Assembly (NCBI RefSeq): GCF_958298935.1
Contig: NC_084923.1
Location: 5,210,501 to 5,274,500, forward strand
DNA: 64,000 bases
From: Phragmites australis
Taxonomy: Eukaryota > Streptophyta > Magnoliopsida > Poales > Poaceae
Direction: 5' to 3'
Made by a program: the position numbers and the translations under genes. The notes beneath the pieces were generated by a model, which ran no database searches, had not been told where the DNA came from, and saw only the letters and a program-made list of their open reading frames with translations. Every line of letters begins with the position of its first letter. Within the stretch, counting starts at the first letter, position 1. Below, in pieces: positions 12,101 through 24,687 of the stretch.

Positions 12101-12442
12101 ATGGAACATGTCTAAGATTCAAAACGTTTTTGCCGAACTGACAGGTAAGCTGTAAAACTCTTTCTTCCTTTTCGTCACTCCAAAATCTTCCATGGCCAAT
12201 AGATCAACTGCTGCTCTTGCGGAGGCGAAATCGACTACGTCTACTAAGCTGGACAGGCCACTTTAATCCAGTCCAACCCAATTCCAAACGGAACAGAGCT
12301 AAACGAGAAGATGGATTTAGGAGGGGTGTACCTGGTTGGCGAGTGAGAGGGAGTGGTATTGCATGCGCGGACTGCGGCCGATGTCGCCCAGCACCACCAC
12401 AGCCGCGCGCTTCGTCCTCCCGACAGCCGCCGCCGCCGCCAT
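9106..12442 (-). CDS. TUN: ALG1-type beta-1,4-mannosyltransferase (TURAN-like)
   Basis: A complete leftward gene with 15 coding exons: 12332-12442, 11970-12003, 11741-11796, 11532-11666, 10990-11138, 10769-10858, 10608-10674, 10470-10533, 10284-10389, 10019-10185, 9829-9939, 9701-9762, 9568-9620, 9405-9480, 9106-9246 (1,422 nt, 473 aa). The enzyme adds the first mannose from GDP-mannose to GlcNAc2-PP-dolichol on the cytosolic ER face (GT33 family, N-glycan precursor). Visible marks are VVLGDIGRSPRMQYHSLSLA (residues 16-35), SLRENPSIHIHEM, a membrane segment around 80-104, VDWHNFGYTLLGL, FGQMADGAFCVTKAMQHELA, the donor-site region LGVSLHTSSSGLDLPMKVVD and DMFGCGLPVCA. The Arabidopsis orthologue TURAN was found through pollen-tube defects. 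Start chosen at the ATG before AAAAVGRTKRA; an upstream in-frame ATG (12532) would add 30 poorly conserved residues. The last residues are ambiguous: reading through gives NQAHA, or a GC-AG intron gives NQVIG. Confidence 0.95.
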
Positions 12443-12775
12443 CGCCGTCGGACTACGGATCCAACCTGATCGAGAGGAGGAACCGGAAAGAGGTTGCCCT
12501 CTGGTCCAACGGGCTGAGCTAAGCAAAAGCACGCGTGTCGCTGGAGGAAACGGTTGTGGATCTACAGACGCATCGGACGGCTCCTATGCATCGCATCCTC
12601 ATTTGGACGGCAGATCCGCGCATCCAGCATTCCAGCGGGCCCGTGAAAACGCAGAACGCCAGGGCCGGAAGAATACGATTCCAGCACCAGCACCAGCACC
12701 AGCACCCGTCTCCGATTCTGGCCGCCGCGCCCAACGCGCACTCTCAAGCCCAAGCGATGATGAGCGGGAAGTAAA
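12443..12775. promoter_or_regulatory. GC-rich 5' region of the ALG1-like gene
   Basis: The 5' leader and core promoter of the leftward mannosyltransferase gene should lie here. It includes a short hexamer repeat, four copies of CCAGCA, near 12680-12706. No TATA box is evident. Confidence 0.4.
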
Positions 12776-12940
12776 TTCCATAAAATTTTATCTAAAAGGA
12801 CTATCACGAGATACTATCCATATCATTTATCATGTGATTCAATGACTAAGCTGAAGAGAAGATAGATAAAATGAATATATATCATCACAGAGGAGAGTCT
12901 TTTGTAGAACAGAGTCCTATAAAATTTGCTTCGTGATGAA
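12770..12940. mobile_element. Decayed MITE related to the element at 45343
   Basis: Segments such as AAGTAAATT, GAATATATATCAT and TATAAAATTTGCTTC occur in the same order here and at 45475-45640. That suggests a diverged, truncated copy of one non-autonomous element family. No intact ends were found in this copy. Confidence 0.35.
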
Positions 12941-14967
12941 CAACTTTACATCCGTTAACTTTTCTCTTCGTTCGGTACTTCGGCGGGTGTTGTTATCACG
13001 CATGGCTACGTGCATGCCACCACGGTGGGGGCGACACATAGGCTGCAGGAAAAAATTCTATGCAGTTGTGCTGCCAATAGATCACTTTAGAGCACCATCT
13101 GGATTGCCGCCACGTGTCCCTAAGCAACGATCTCAAAGCTCGCGGCGCCAGGTCCTAGCAGTCAGCCAAGCGAGCGATGGAGCCAAGCCTGCCAGGTCCA
13201 AGCAAGTGTTCGCGATGAGTGATCGAGCTGAGCCTTGCGCAGCTATCCATGGTGTGGGGGCGCTCGAGTGGTCGGAATGGCGGCGTCGCGCCACCTCCTC
13301 ATCGTGGCAGTGCTCTGCGCGCAGGAGGGAGTATACAGGAGCTCGGGGGAAGCTTAGGCGGACTCTCCTCCGCTGATTCCCCGATCGGTCCTGCCGTTTC
13401 CCCGCCCCAATCGAGCTTGCCTAGAGCATCTTCCCCAACTCCGACTGTCGCTCTCTCGACTCCACCAGCTGTGCAGCTTCTCCAACCCAAATGAGCTCTT
13501 GCCCCCCCCCCCCCCTAACGCCCTCGAGTGTGGCCTCACACTCGATCTCGGCCTGCCCCGTGATTGGGCAACAGTGGCCAGCGAACACCGCCACAACTCT
13601 GGCGCGGGCACCGACACTACCCTGTATAGGGTCCCGCGTGCCTTCAGCACGTCCCGTGCAGCTAGGTCGCTCTCCATCCTGCGCGGACGCTTGGCTCGCT
13701 CGCTTGGACCTAGTGCGAGTGGGAACTGTCGCTCGCTCGTCCCTCGCTTTGAGATCGGCGTATAGATTTTTCTTTTTCTTTTTTGCTTCAAAGGGCTCAA
13801 GGCTGGTTTGTGTTTGTCTCTGGCTCTCTGTAGCTCACAGTGAACTCTGTTTCATCAAAACCTTCATTTATTCACTTTACAAATCCACCTCCGACCTTGA
13901 TTCTTCCATGAAATTGGTTCGAGTATCGTATCTCTCTTGTCTTTGCAGTCTCGTAGGTGCCCTTCACCTCATCGAACTCCCGTCGTGGCCATCAGAATCG
14001 CTGGCCACGTCTCACTTCGTCCCGCTCAGCAACCGAAGCTGCCCTTTCGTTGATCTCTTTACACCAGCCACTGTTGTCCAAGCTGTCATGCTAGTAGCTC
14101 CACCAAGTTGTCTTGAGCCTCCCCAACCTATTCTCGTTCTGCTCGTCTCGCTGGTAAGCCACGGCGGCGAGCTGCTCGTCCGCTGCTCTGTCGCACCCCA
14201 TCGGTCACCTCATGTAGTCCACGTCGTCCGCAAATCCCACGAATGAGTTCCCGGTGGCCAGAGGACCCTTCTCGGAACCTGCTTGCCGCCATAGGTGCCA
14301 CTGACGCTGGAGCCCCTCCTCCTCGCTGCTATGCCTGCGTCTGTGCTCAGGCCTGGCTGGATCGCTAGACCTGACGCTGTGAGCTTTGAGATCAATGTAC
14401 GAGGACAAGTGGTAGCAATCTGGATTGTGCTCTCAAGGGATCCGTCTGCAGCACAGCTGCATATAATTTTTTTCCTATGCCGCAAGGCTTGCCGCTGCGG
14501 TGGCCGAGGCGGACCCACGGTGTAATAGGAATATGTACTTCAAACTATAATAAAATATGTATATTTAGCACAAACACGCTAAATAACCAAATCATCTCAT
14601 AAGACCGTACTCTCCTCCCCACCCTTCCCGTCTTTGGTCATCATGCCCTCCCTCGTTGGATGTTGGCCTAAGCCACGATGTCAGTGCCTTCGGCGCTCCA
14701 AGCAAAGCGAGCAGAAACATCAAAGTCTTCTCATCTCATCTATATATTTCATGCACATATCTTGGAATAGAAAATAAACGATATTTATTGAACCTAACAT
14801 CACAGTCTACAAACATCAAAAAGATATTAACTTTTGTTGAGGTGGAACGTTAGGATTCTATTAACCAGTGTGAATAGCCAAATTGCCGGCCACCACACTT
14901 GTTACAAAAACTAAGAAGCGATCGAGCCAAATCTTCGGCTCGAGCTCACTCTTGATACCAATAGCTG
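12941..14967. other. GC-rich stretch without a recognised gene
   Basis: From about 13,100 to 14,530 the sequence is GC-rich with several long chance open frames on both strands (for example 13491-14246 +). I recognise no domain, and the frames are low-complexity serine, arginine and proline runs. A C14 run sits at 13502-13515. Near 14949-14960 the complement reads TTGGTATCAAGAG, resembling an initiator-Met tRNA primer-binding site of a leftward LTR retrotransposon whose LTR would start at TG 14966. This could be retrotransposon debris or a decayed gene. Confidence 0.3.
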
Positions 14968-17900
14968 TAACACATGCATTTGCATTATTATATTGTTTTG
15001 GGTAGAAACAAACCCTATAAAAACTAAAAGAAAACAGGAATCAACTTTTAATCTCTTGAAAGATTGCACTCACCAGGGTCAAATTGTAGCTAGAACTTGT
15101 CAACGTTTGTTGGAGGACTTGCGAGTCAATCTCGAAGATTACTTTAGTTATGCCTAGGCAATCAACTTCCTGTACTGCATGCAAAAAAAAAGATATCAAT
15201 TTTGAAACATCTTATCAATCCAAACATGTAGCCTTAGTTAAACCAAACAAACATATTGTACTTCGGACAAAACCAAATTCTCATGAAATCTACTAGAGAT
15301 TCTCTAATTCACACAATAATGCATTAAAAATCAAGTAGTAATCTCGTTCATATTTTTTAGTTTCTAGATAAAAGATATCTAAGGGAAAAAAGAAATTGAA
15401 ATCATGATATATGGCAGTGATGTAATGACTAATCTAAGTTATAAGTTTTGGATATTGCATTACGAGGATCCTAGTTATTTCGATATGTTTAACTGGAATA
15501 ACTTTTTTGTCGTGATTTTTTAGGAAAATAAGAGTTTGGAGCTAGAATAAGACATATCTAGGACAAATAAAAATGTAGAGTATTTTGTACGCCTATTCTT
15601 ATAAAAAGGTAGAGTCTAACCATTGATGCACCTACAAAATCCTAATTGAACCTAAATTTTATTGATGCAGCTAGTTCTGTTAACGAGATGCGAGTGTTCT
15701 AGTTGGATTGTGTTTAGTTTGATGTAATAGTGATTGTTGAGTTGAATTTGGATGTATGTGCAATTATGTATTGGTATTTGTGTTACTGTGATTAAATCAT
15801 ATGCGATATTGGTTTCTCTCACTTCCTTGAGTATATTGATTTGCTTTTACCTCTTGGTGAATTTGGTTGGTTTTACCTCTTGGGGGATAGGGATCTTTTC
15901 AGAATGTAAATAGGGAACATGTGATATCACACAATCACATGTTTGTGGTTATACCATGATTGATGTATTAGTTTAATTCTACTTCATATGCGGTACGTAC
16001 TATTATATTTTGTTATATGGGATGTTGGGGTTCCGTTCTTATTTCTCTGACATTGTCCAACTACCTTAGCTTGTGCTGGGGAACATTGTGAGATGTCTTG
16101 TGCGTACAATTAGATAGGAGGACAAGGAGCATGAGTAAGACGTAGGAATCAATGATGATGAATATTACAGTGGAAATTATGACTTTCTTACCTTGTCAGC
16201 TGCTATCTATGGTGTGCATGCTGGAAGTGCTATCCAGGCACCCTCATTGCAAACACTTCTGGAATGTTCCTGTCTGTGGTTGGTTTAGTTAACAATCTGC
16301 ATCAACTGAAGACTTAAAGAAAAACAAGTGGGTGTCTCATATTTTCTATTTCTTTGGCTTGGGAACTTTTTTTATTTAAAAGCTTCACATTTTTTTTTCG
16401 AGAAAACGCAAAAAACTTGCGTGTCACAGAGCTGCACATTTTTTTTCCCCGAGAAAAGGTGCGCAACTTTCACAAGAGGCAAGGCCGCAAGGCTGATCGA
16501 GGAGTATGTGGCTGGTTAGCCGGTAGTAGCAATGCTCTGATCGCCCACCATAATTTCTTAGTTGGTAGTTATGTTATTTGTCCTGTTGGTCTCTTGCTAT
16601 GATGTCATCGTGAACTAAATAAGTTTTAGCTTCTGAACCATTTTGTGTGTACTTCCCTCGTGGTTACCTGTGGGCCCCTAAGCCTATTAACCTTCGTGGT
16701 TACGTTTCGTGTCTCCCGTAATAAAGGTATGCCTGAATGGGGAGGCTTCGTATTCAGTCTGCTGCATCTTATATTCGTATGGAGTTATGGTTGGTAGATG
16801 CCAAATTTTTTTGTTGATCCCCTGATTATGCTCCATGGCCCATGGGTTCGGATCTGGTCTTGTGTCACATAACAATTTTGACGCCAACTTTCCCTCCGTT
16901 TGAATAGATTTTTTCAGTTTTCTCTGGGAAAAAAAAGTAAGTTATTTAAACGGTTGGTTTTTAGTCCTAGTTTATGTGGTTTTTGACTGATTGAGAAAAT
17001 AGTTATAGGTACAAAGCCAATATCTATTGGAAAAGTTAAGAAATAGGTTCTAGCTATTTTTTTGTCTTTTTGGTGCAATGAGAAGCTAAAAATTACTATA
17101 AAAGTCAACAACTAAAATTCAATAACCACATTCACTTTCTCAGCTACCAGAAGCTCCGAAACCACAAGCTATTTAAACAGCCCATTTATTAAAATAGATC
17201 ATTCTGGTGTTTGCTTTATCATCATAAAAGTTAGGCATAGACGAGACTAGCTTAAATTAGCGCAACAACAGAAAGTTAGATTCCTTTGCCCGTGACTTCA
17301 TGTACAGCTCTCTCGACCACGATAATCTCGACTATGGCTATATCGTCTATGGCTATCTCACACATAGCATCCTCGACCACGGCTATTCGTCTCGCTTTCG
17401 GTTACCTCGACATCATACATAAAGAGCTACTATCTGCATGACCAATTTATCGGTTTCTCCAGTCACAACATCTACATCACGTTGTTTTGACTGCGGAGAG
17501 TGTTATTTGTCTTCCTCTCTAGTCTTATCGTCTGCGATATTCCCACTACGACCTCAGAGATGTGAAAGTGTATGATATAAGATATATAAGGATTAATTTA
17601 TTATTATTGCGCTGTATGCACCAACTAGTTCATCTAAAAGCCTAAGCTGATAGAAAAAGATAGACAATTCACTTATATTTCAGCACTTTTCCTCACGTAG
17701 AGACTCCCTCAGGTCTCAGACGTGGAAATAGAAGTCAACTACAATTTTTTGTTTAATTGCGCTCGTCAGAACTCGAACTCAAGACATTTAGCTCTAATAT
17801 TATATTAAGCTATATGTACCAACCTATTTATGCAAAAGCCTAAGATGATAAGAAAGATAGATAACTTACTTATACTTCAATAATTATGATATATTAGAAT

Positions 17901-19114
17901 TAGATTTTATTCTATCTGTAGAGTTGCTTGACATCTCAGACATATATGCTCTATATATTTCACTCTTAAGGCTCGACACAATATATTAACAAAACATTAA
18001 TCAATTCTAAATATATATTTCGCTATTCAGTTATATTGTCTAATCAGACATCAACTGTCACGATGGCAATCTAAAGCTAGAAGAGTACCAACGCAAAGTA
18101 AACTGCGTTTCATGTCAGCGTCACGGCAGTGGCGCCAGTCGGGGGTCGGAACGCGCGTTCACCTGCGTCTCCACGGGAACCACGCGAGTCCGAGTTCACA
18201 TGGTCACACCAACCAAGAACACGGGGCATTCTCTTTTTTTTTTGCCAACAGAGACTCTGAGTAGTCTCCTATTTACCATTCTACCCCCCCCCCCCCTCTC
18301 TATATAGATTGGTCCGTACGTTATTCTCAACCGTAATTGTTACTTTTTCTGTTAAAAACTAAACAATTAGAGCTGTTGTAAAAAAGGGAGCACATAAACA
18401 TCGCCGTCTCCTCTTTACCTCGCCTTCACGCGCATGCCTGCGTTCAGAGAAAGAGATAATTTCTTATGACATCCAAAAATTTCGAAATCCTCCATAAAAA
18501 AAATTATTCCTCGTGTATCACTATTTAAGTTTTCCTTTTTCTTCTATACCACTGCCATCAGCAAGGGATAAAAAATTTAGTGTTTTCATCCTATGTGTGT
18601 CCTTAGAATTAACATCATTATGATAGTAATTTTATATAGGATAAAGACAATTTAAAATAGTGGCATATGAAATATGAATATTTCTTTTAACAGATAGAGG
18701 ATTTTAATAACTTTTGATGGTATATAGGAAATTATCTCTGGGAAAAACGGGCAGACCAACCTGGGGCAACAAACTTTAATGCTAGAATATATGTTCGGCA
18801 TTTCTTTATTTTTTTAGGGAAAGCATACATGCATGATGTGCACATTTGTTGGTTTCAGATACCTTTTGTCACGGAACCATGTTCGGTGAGACAGCTGGCC
18901 AAGCTGGGGTCACGCGGAGCACGGCAGCTATTTTATGGCTTTATGCATCACAAGAAGCTTGCCCGCGTTATGTGTTCTCTGGAGGTGCTACGTTTCAGAA
19001 ATACTTATTCCGTCTGTTGCACACTGCACTGTTGCAACTTGCAGTGTGCTTAGAACAAGGTATATGAACACCTGAAGCTAGTTGAACTTGAACCTCAGAC
19101 TTGTGAATTGTGAT
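14968..19114. other. Repeat debris, no gene recognised
   Basis: AT-rich sequence with several repeat signatures. Two poly-T-led copies of a motif ending CGAGAAAA lie at about 16386-16456, in the sense of minus-strand poly-A tails. A diverged pair sharing CACTTATATTTCAG/CTTACTTATACTTCAA and AAGCCTAAG.TGATA lies at 17605-17690 and 17810-17885, and a C13 run at 18284-18296. A possible exon-like frame at 16160-16290 (LSAAIYGVHAGSAIQAPSLQ) has no family I know. Confidence 0.3.
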
Positions 19115-19851
19115 CAGGGGCGGAGCTAGGGTGCATCTAAATTTCAGAAAGTTCAATAAAGATTATTTTTTCATTTTATTTTGGGCCAACTCTCAGCAGC
19201 CTATTTGTGTTGCCAGCTATTTTTAGTACTCTTCGCAAAGTTTGGCTGCAAACTCAATAAGACAAGAACAAGAACCACTAAGACTATAAGAGATTTGTTG
19301 GTATTCTAGTAAATGATCTAGTATTTTTGGATATACTTTGTGTTGTTTTTCAATTATTATATGGAATTTCAGAAGTTTAAGGCATTTGCTGATCTTCGTA
19401 TATACTTCTAAGTTGTTTTAGGATAATCGTTAGCTCACCATTTTTCTCATTATGAAGTGCTATATGCTAGTATCTACTACTATCTACACTAATGTTGCAT
19501 TGTGCTACCAAAATAAGGTTTTATACAAATATTTTAGAGTTATCATTACCTCATCAGATAAAGACTTCAATCATCTGATATCCTTAAGATGCTCAATTTG
19601 TTATACCTTTAATTGATAGTGGTTCAGATAATAACAACTAATTACTTGTAATTTCTCAAAGTAATCTGAAATTTTTAGCACGGCTATAATCAAATCTTGA
19701 CTTAGTTTCTGCTGTAGGCAAATCTTGACTCAGTTTTACTTGTGAATTTTTAATATATTTATATTATACTTTTAGCAAATTTTATACTTGTGTATTAGAT
19801 TAAAAAAAATCCAATAGACATACTAGCGATGAAATTTTGACTCCGCCACTG
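19115..19851. mobile_element. hAT-like non-autonomous element, 737 bp
   Basis: The left end is CAGGGGCGGAGCTAGG and the complement of the right end is CAGTGGCGGAGTCAAA, an imperfect inverted repeat of the CAG...CTG type. The flanking 8-mers are ATTGTGAT (19107-19114) and CTCCTGAT (19852-19859), agreeing at five positions, so an old 8-bp hAT target duplication is likely. The interior is AT-rich and non-coding. Confidence 0.55.
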
Positions 19852-21414
19852 CTCCTGATAGAGTTCATCATGCAAAAGAAGGAACTCACATACTTAAGAA
19901 CAACCATCCTTCATTGGAGTAGGCTGCCCCGTGCAAGCTACAGCAACTAACCCCATAAGGTACGGCCGCATGACACAATTCATTCACCGGCCCTGCCCGT
20001 TTCCCCTGAGTCGCAGCACGATCGATCCAACTCCATCGCACCTTCCCTCTCCGGGCTCACACGAACCTCGCCTCGCAACTAACCACCCCAGCAGTAGGGC
20101 GGCACACGCTTTCAGCTTCCTCCGAGGAGGAGGCAAAGCAAACGAAGGCAAAGCAAGCGGTCGCTGCGTATCCGCCTCCTTTACTCGTGTCACGTTCGCA
20201 TGCGCTCCTCCGGTTGGTTTTCGCCAGCCCACGCCCGTGCCGCGTCGCGCGCGGATGGGGTGAGCGAGTCCGTGCCACTTGTGAACTGGCCGGCCCGCGG
20301 GCCGGTCACGCGGAACGCGCCGCGCAACTACTACTCGAAAGGGCGCTGGCGCGCTGCCCCCTCCCCCCTGCGCCTGTGCCCGCCGCGGCGCGCGTGCCGT
20401 GCCGTCCCGCGTGAGGTCGATGAGATGTGCCGACCCGTCCCCCGCCCGATTTGTTTGGCACGCGGCGGGCGGGAGGTGGCTAGCTCCGCTCTGCAGGTGC
20501 GTTGCGCGCGCGTGGGACGCCGAACGATTAGGCGTAACAGAATCGGAGTGGTGCGTTGAGCCGTGTCATGTGCGTGCCTGGTTAGTCCAGTCCAGTCCAG
20601 CCCCACGCCACAGGTCAGGTCAGGCAAGCCTGGCGCCCATGGGAACTCGAAAAGCGATAGTGCGATACACATGCAACACGTTGTGAGCTACGATAATGTA
20701 TCAGTTTGTTAGACGTCTTGTCCTAATTGATTCGAGTGATGTCGTGACGTTGGCTGCAGGAAATTAGTAGCGGACAGGATTGTCTGTTTGGTAACTATGC
20801 GCGGTACGACGTCCTTCCCATGAAAGATTCAAGTTTCGAGGGCAATAGGGTATGCGTGATCCTGCTGTTAGGTACTCAAGATTGATTTGGTCATTTCACG
20901 TGCCCAGAATACTCAAGGAGTACAACAGGGGGTACAGTCTGATTTGTATAGCTAACAACTAACATGCACGACCATACATAGCCGTGTGTGATCTTCATGC
21001 TTGCCAAAAAGAAAAATGAGCATGATCTGCAGCATTCTTACTATTCCGACTTGTATAACGTGCTTTTCGGCCGTCACTGGAACAGAGATAACGTACGCAT
21101 CGATTGGCACGTAATCACGTACAAGCACCCCTGCCGTACTGATCTTACTGTTCAGTGTATACACTCCACAGTATACAGCAACAGCACAAGAAGAATTTCT
21201 TCAATAAAAGATCATTATATATTTATTCGTGGTACATGATTGATGCACGACAAATTATACGGCGCATACATACGAAACCAACTTAGCAATACAATTGAAC
21301 CAAGGAACGGTACATACAGATAAAAACATATTGTCCGTACACGTTAGATCATATACCACGGACAACACATATAAATACCTTCGCTTAATGGAGGAGGAGT
21401 TGTCCATACGGCCG
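19852..21414. other. Intergenic with GC-rich island, no gene recognised
   Basis: The segment 19,950-20,650 is strongly GC-rich, with overlapping arginine/proline-rich chance frames on both strands. The remainder to 21,414 is ordinary AT-rich intergenic DNA. I see no domain or splice pattern supporting a gene. Confidence 0.4.
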
Positions 21415-23925
21415 TCAGAAGGACACCTTGGCTATGTATAAAAGATTTTAACTTGATTTATGAAACAAATGATACAAACAATTTGAACCTCAATAGGAGG
21501 CTTATGAGAAGTTTCTGGCACACCTTATATAGGTGTGAGCTGTTGGAGATTGCCCTTCATAACGGCAAATATATATGGAGCAATAAAAGGGAGAATCCCA
21601 CTTTGATTTGGCTTGATCGAGTGTTTTGTAACAAAGATTGGGATATGTCTTTCTCCTCCTCTTCTTTGCCATTTCTTCATCCATGTTAGACCATTGCCCC
21701 TGTTCTTGTGCGAGTTTCAAGTTCGAACAATTTTGAACATGTGTCCCTAGATTAATTGAGGTAGTCAAGCAAGCTTGGGAGACACCAGTCACCGATGTCT
21801 CGACCTCAACATCCTACACAAAAAAAACTAAGACATATGGCCAAAGCTCTCCGGCAGTGGAGTAAGTCAGTGTCCAGCAATGCACGAATGCAATTGCACA
21901 TGTTACAAGATTTCATACTCCTGTTGGACATTGTGCAAGAAGAATGCAGCATCACCCTGAAGGAGACTGCCCTACGGAAAGCACTCAAAATCAGAATCCT
22001 AGGCATGACAGCAGTAGAGCACGCCAGGCGTTAGCAATTCTCTAGGGTGGTCTAGCTACAAGAGGGTGACGTGTCGACAAAATTCTTTCATCTCAAAACC
22101 AATGTCAGGCGCCGAAAGAATTTCATTTCTAACCTCAAAAAGAATGATGTATCTTATCTTTGATCACATGCAGAGAAGGAACAAGAAATTCACTCCTATT
22201 TTCTCCAAATGATGGGCGCTAAGGAACATCGGCTCGGCTCTTTCAACTAGATTGATCTGAACTTAAGCACTATGGACGGGACAGCTTGGATGTCATGTTC
22301 ACCGAGGAAGAAATCTGGACGGCAATTAAACATTTGCCAACGGAGAAGGCATCTGGTCCGAACGGTTTTATCGGTTGTACGTGTTTTATAGATATTGCTG
22401 GCCCGTGATCAAGGTTGAGGTTGTGAATGCCTTCCAGTGCATCTGCAACTTATACACAGGACCACTTCACAAGCTAAACAACATGCCTATTGCGCTACTC
22501 CCAAAGAAGAAAGTGGCTGAAATGACAAGAGATTTCAGACCGATTAGTGGCATTCATTCCTTTGCTAATCTAGTGTCAAGGGTCCTTGCCATCAGACTCT
22601 CTTCCCAAATCGATGGCCTAGTCTCCAACTGCCAAAGCGTCTTTATCAAAACATGATGCATACATGACATTTTTGTGTGTGTGAGGAACCTAGCATGAGC
22701 TTACCATCAAACAGTTCACCGGCTCTTCTGTATAAGTTTGACATCTCGAAAGCATTTGACTATGTCTCATGGGAGTGCATTCTTGATCTTCTACAGAGCA
22801 TAGGTTTCTCGCCAAGATGGAGCGATTGGTTAGCACTTATCTTTCCCTCCTACATTCTTCTCAATGGAATCCTCGGACCTTGAATCCAACATGAGCAATG
22901 TCTACAGCAAGGAGATACTCTATCACCATACACCTTTATCTTGGTGATCGAGACCTTGCAGCGTCTTTTTGAGATTGCGACCAAGAATGGACGGCTAACA
23001 CTGCTGTGAGGGTGTCAAGTGAAACTATACTTATCCCTTTATGCTGATGATACAGTTGTGTTTGTCAACCTGATTAAAGAGGATGTGAAAAAAAAAATGG
23101 GCAATGCCACATGCCTGCGTGTAAACTTGGAGAAGAGTTCTATGACCCCCATTCGGTGTTAGGACATTGACCTCGACGAGGTGTTGTTTTCCTTCTTCGG
23201 TCAACGAGTCCCCTTTCCAATGACTTACCTTGGGCTGCCTCTCACCCTAGGCCGCCTGCGACTCATCCATCTACAACCAATTCAAGATAAAGCTTTGGCC
23301 AAGATGTCCAGCTGGCAAGGCCAACTTATGTCACTAGCTGGGCGGTGAGTATCGGTATGATGGGTTCTCAGTTCTCTATCCACCCATTTACTGCAGTAAA
23401 ACCTTCAAAACAGTTCATCAAAGATCTAGACACCAAAATGTGCCGCTTCCTTTGGGATGACACCCAGGATCAAAACAACTGCATGGTGGAAAATGTAAGG
23501 TGAGCTAGGTGCATGTTTGTCGACCACTAAACTGTGGAGGCTTAGGTATTTCCAATTTGGAGGCTTTTAGCCAGGCCTTACGTCTGCGCTGGCTTTGGTT
23601 CCAATGGAAGCAGGCAGACAGTCCATGGAATAGGATGGAGTTGCCGGTGAATGACATCGACAAGGTCCTATTCGTTGCAGCAATCCAAGTCCAGGTGCAC
23701 AACGGCTAGAGATCACGGTTTTGGACTTCAAGCTGGTTGCACCGTCGTCCTCTGGCAATGCTATTCCCAAAAGTAAACGAAAGAACAATCCCAAACCTTT
23801 TCAAACATAGTAAGCGAAAGAACAATCCTAAACCTTTTCAAACATAGTAAACGAAAGAAATTGCTCCTCTTTTTATTAATACATAAGCTGGCAATATTCT
23901 GGGTCTTTCGAAAAAAATTAGCTCA
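21415..23925 (+). mobile_element. 5'-truncated L1-type LINE, decayed
   Basis: The order follows a plant LINE ORF2. Endonuclease C-terminal sequence comes first (DFNLIYETND, then KYIWSNKRENPTLIWLDRVF at 21,440-21,640). Reverse transcriptase pieces follow: NMPIALLPKKK, DFRPISGIHSFANLVSRVLA and VSNCQSVFI at 22,480-22,650; YKFDISKAFDYVSWECILD at 22,730-22,790; LYADDTVVF at about 23,038-23,064. Last is the C-terminal GGLGISNLEAFSQALRLRWL at 23,530-23,600. The reading frame changes many times and has stops, so it is dead. The 3' end is probably in the AT-rich stretch ending near 23,925. The 5' part (ORF1 and most of the endonuclease) is missing. Confidence 0.85.
23766..23862. repeat. 37-bp tandem repeat, about 2.5 copies
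   Basis: The unit beginning AGTAAACGAAAGAACAATC and ending TTTTCAAACAT occurs twice in full and once partly, with few mismatches. It lies in the 3' part of the LINE and may be a 3'-UTR repeat of that family. Confidence 0.8.
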
Positions 23926-24101
23926 TTTGATTAATCGGCACTACTGGTAGTTGTTAATAACGCAACCGTACGTAAAAAAATTACTAAGGTAAACGAATAC
24001 AACGTCTCCACTGACCGGGTCGGTATCAACCACGTATACGTACACCAGATGGAGATGGTCAACTCTTCAACTCACAGCGCGACGGACGGCGGAGCCGGCG
24101 A

Positions 24102-24566
24102 TCAACGAGCGTGCATGTCTCCCAGGCTGCCTAGCGCGAGCCAAGAGGAATCCTCCTCGCGCTTGCCCTTCTTCGCCGCCGGCTCCGGCTCCGGCTCCCC
24201 ATCCTTACGGTTGTACGGCGCCCCGGCCGCTTCGGTGGCCCTGTCCTTGCGCTTGGCGAGGAAGCGCCTCAGCGACGCCTTCCTGGCGATCGGCATGTCC
24301 ACCAGCGCCGGCTCCAGCGCTCCCACCTGCGCGGCCGCGGCGAGCCGGATCAGCTCGGCCGCCTTCTCCGGCGGGCAGGCGTCGAGCACCAGCACCCTCC
24401 CGCCGTAGAAGATGGTCAGCTGCTGCGCGTTGGCGTTGCCTTCTTGGGCAGCTCCCAGCTGCACGAAGGACGGCGGCGGCCGCTCGTTGGTCCTGACATA
24501 CTGGCTGAGCACGCCGCACGCGACGGCGAAGCGGCGGGTGAGGTTGTCCGTCGACATCGTTGCCAT
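24102..24566 (-). CDS. JAZ repressor, TIFY11-like (copy 1)
   Basis: A single-exon gene of 154 aa. Jasmonate ZIM-domain proteins bind MYC-type transcription factors in the nucleus, recruit co-repressors through NINJA, and are destroyed via SCF-COI1 when JA-Ile appears. The N-terminus ([17 protein letters not shown], residues 9-25) matches the TIFY11 group. The ZIM/TIFY motif [20 protein letters not shown] spans 51-70. The Jas motif [20 protein letters not shown] starts at 90 and ends near APY 116-118. A basic KKGKR at 132-136 may assist nuclear import. The degron begins MPIARK instead of the usual LPIAR(R/K). It is the only leftward member of the three-gene cluster. By position it could correspond to rice TIFY11a, an inference from remembered gene order. 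Confidence 0.95.
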   Translation of the reverse strand: MATMSTDNLTRRFAVACGVLSQYVRTNERPPPSFVQLGAAQEGNANAQQLTIFYGGRVLVLDACPPEKAAELIRLAAAAQVGALEPALVDMPIARKASLRRFLAKRKDRATEAAGAPYNRKDGEPEPEPAAKKGKREEDSSWLALGSLGDMHAR

Positions 24567-24677
24567 CGGTTCACGAAGAGGCCAGGCGCGGGACGGGAAG
24601 GGAGTCGGACGAGAGGAAGGCTTCGCGGCGATCGATGTCGACTGCTCGATGGTTTTCGTGGTGGGTTGCAGAGACGG

Positions 24678-24687
24678 TTTTATATAG
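24678..24687 (-). promoter_or_regulatory. TATA box of JAZ copy 1
   Basis: The complement reads CTATATAAAA, 112 bp upstream of the ATG at 24566. The spacing is suitable for a core promoter with an 80-bp leader. No CACGTG G-box was seen close upstream. Confidence 0.6.

Noticed and set aside
13491..14246. 251-residue open frame on the + strand
   Set aside because: No domain, serine/proline/leucine-rich throughout, and a long frame also exists on the opposite strand; GC-rich chance frame.
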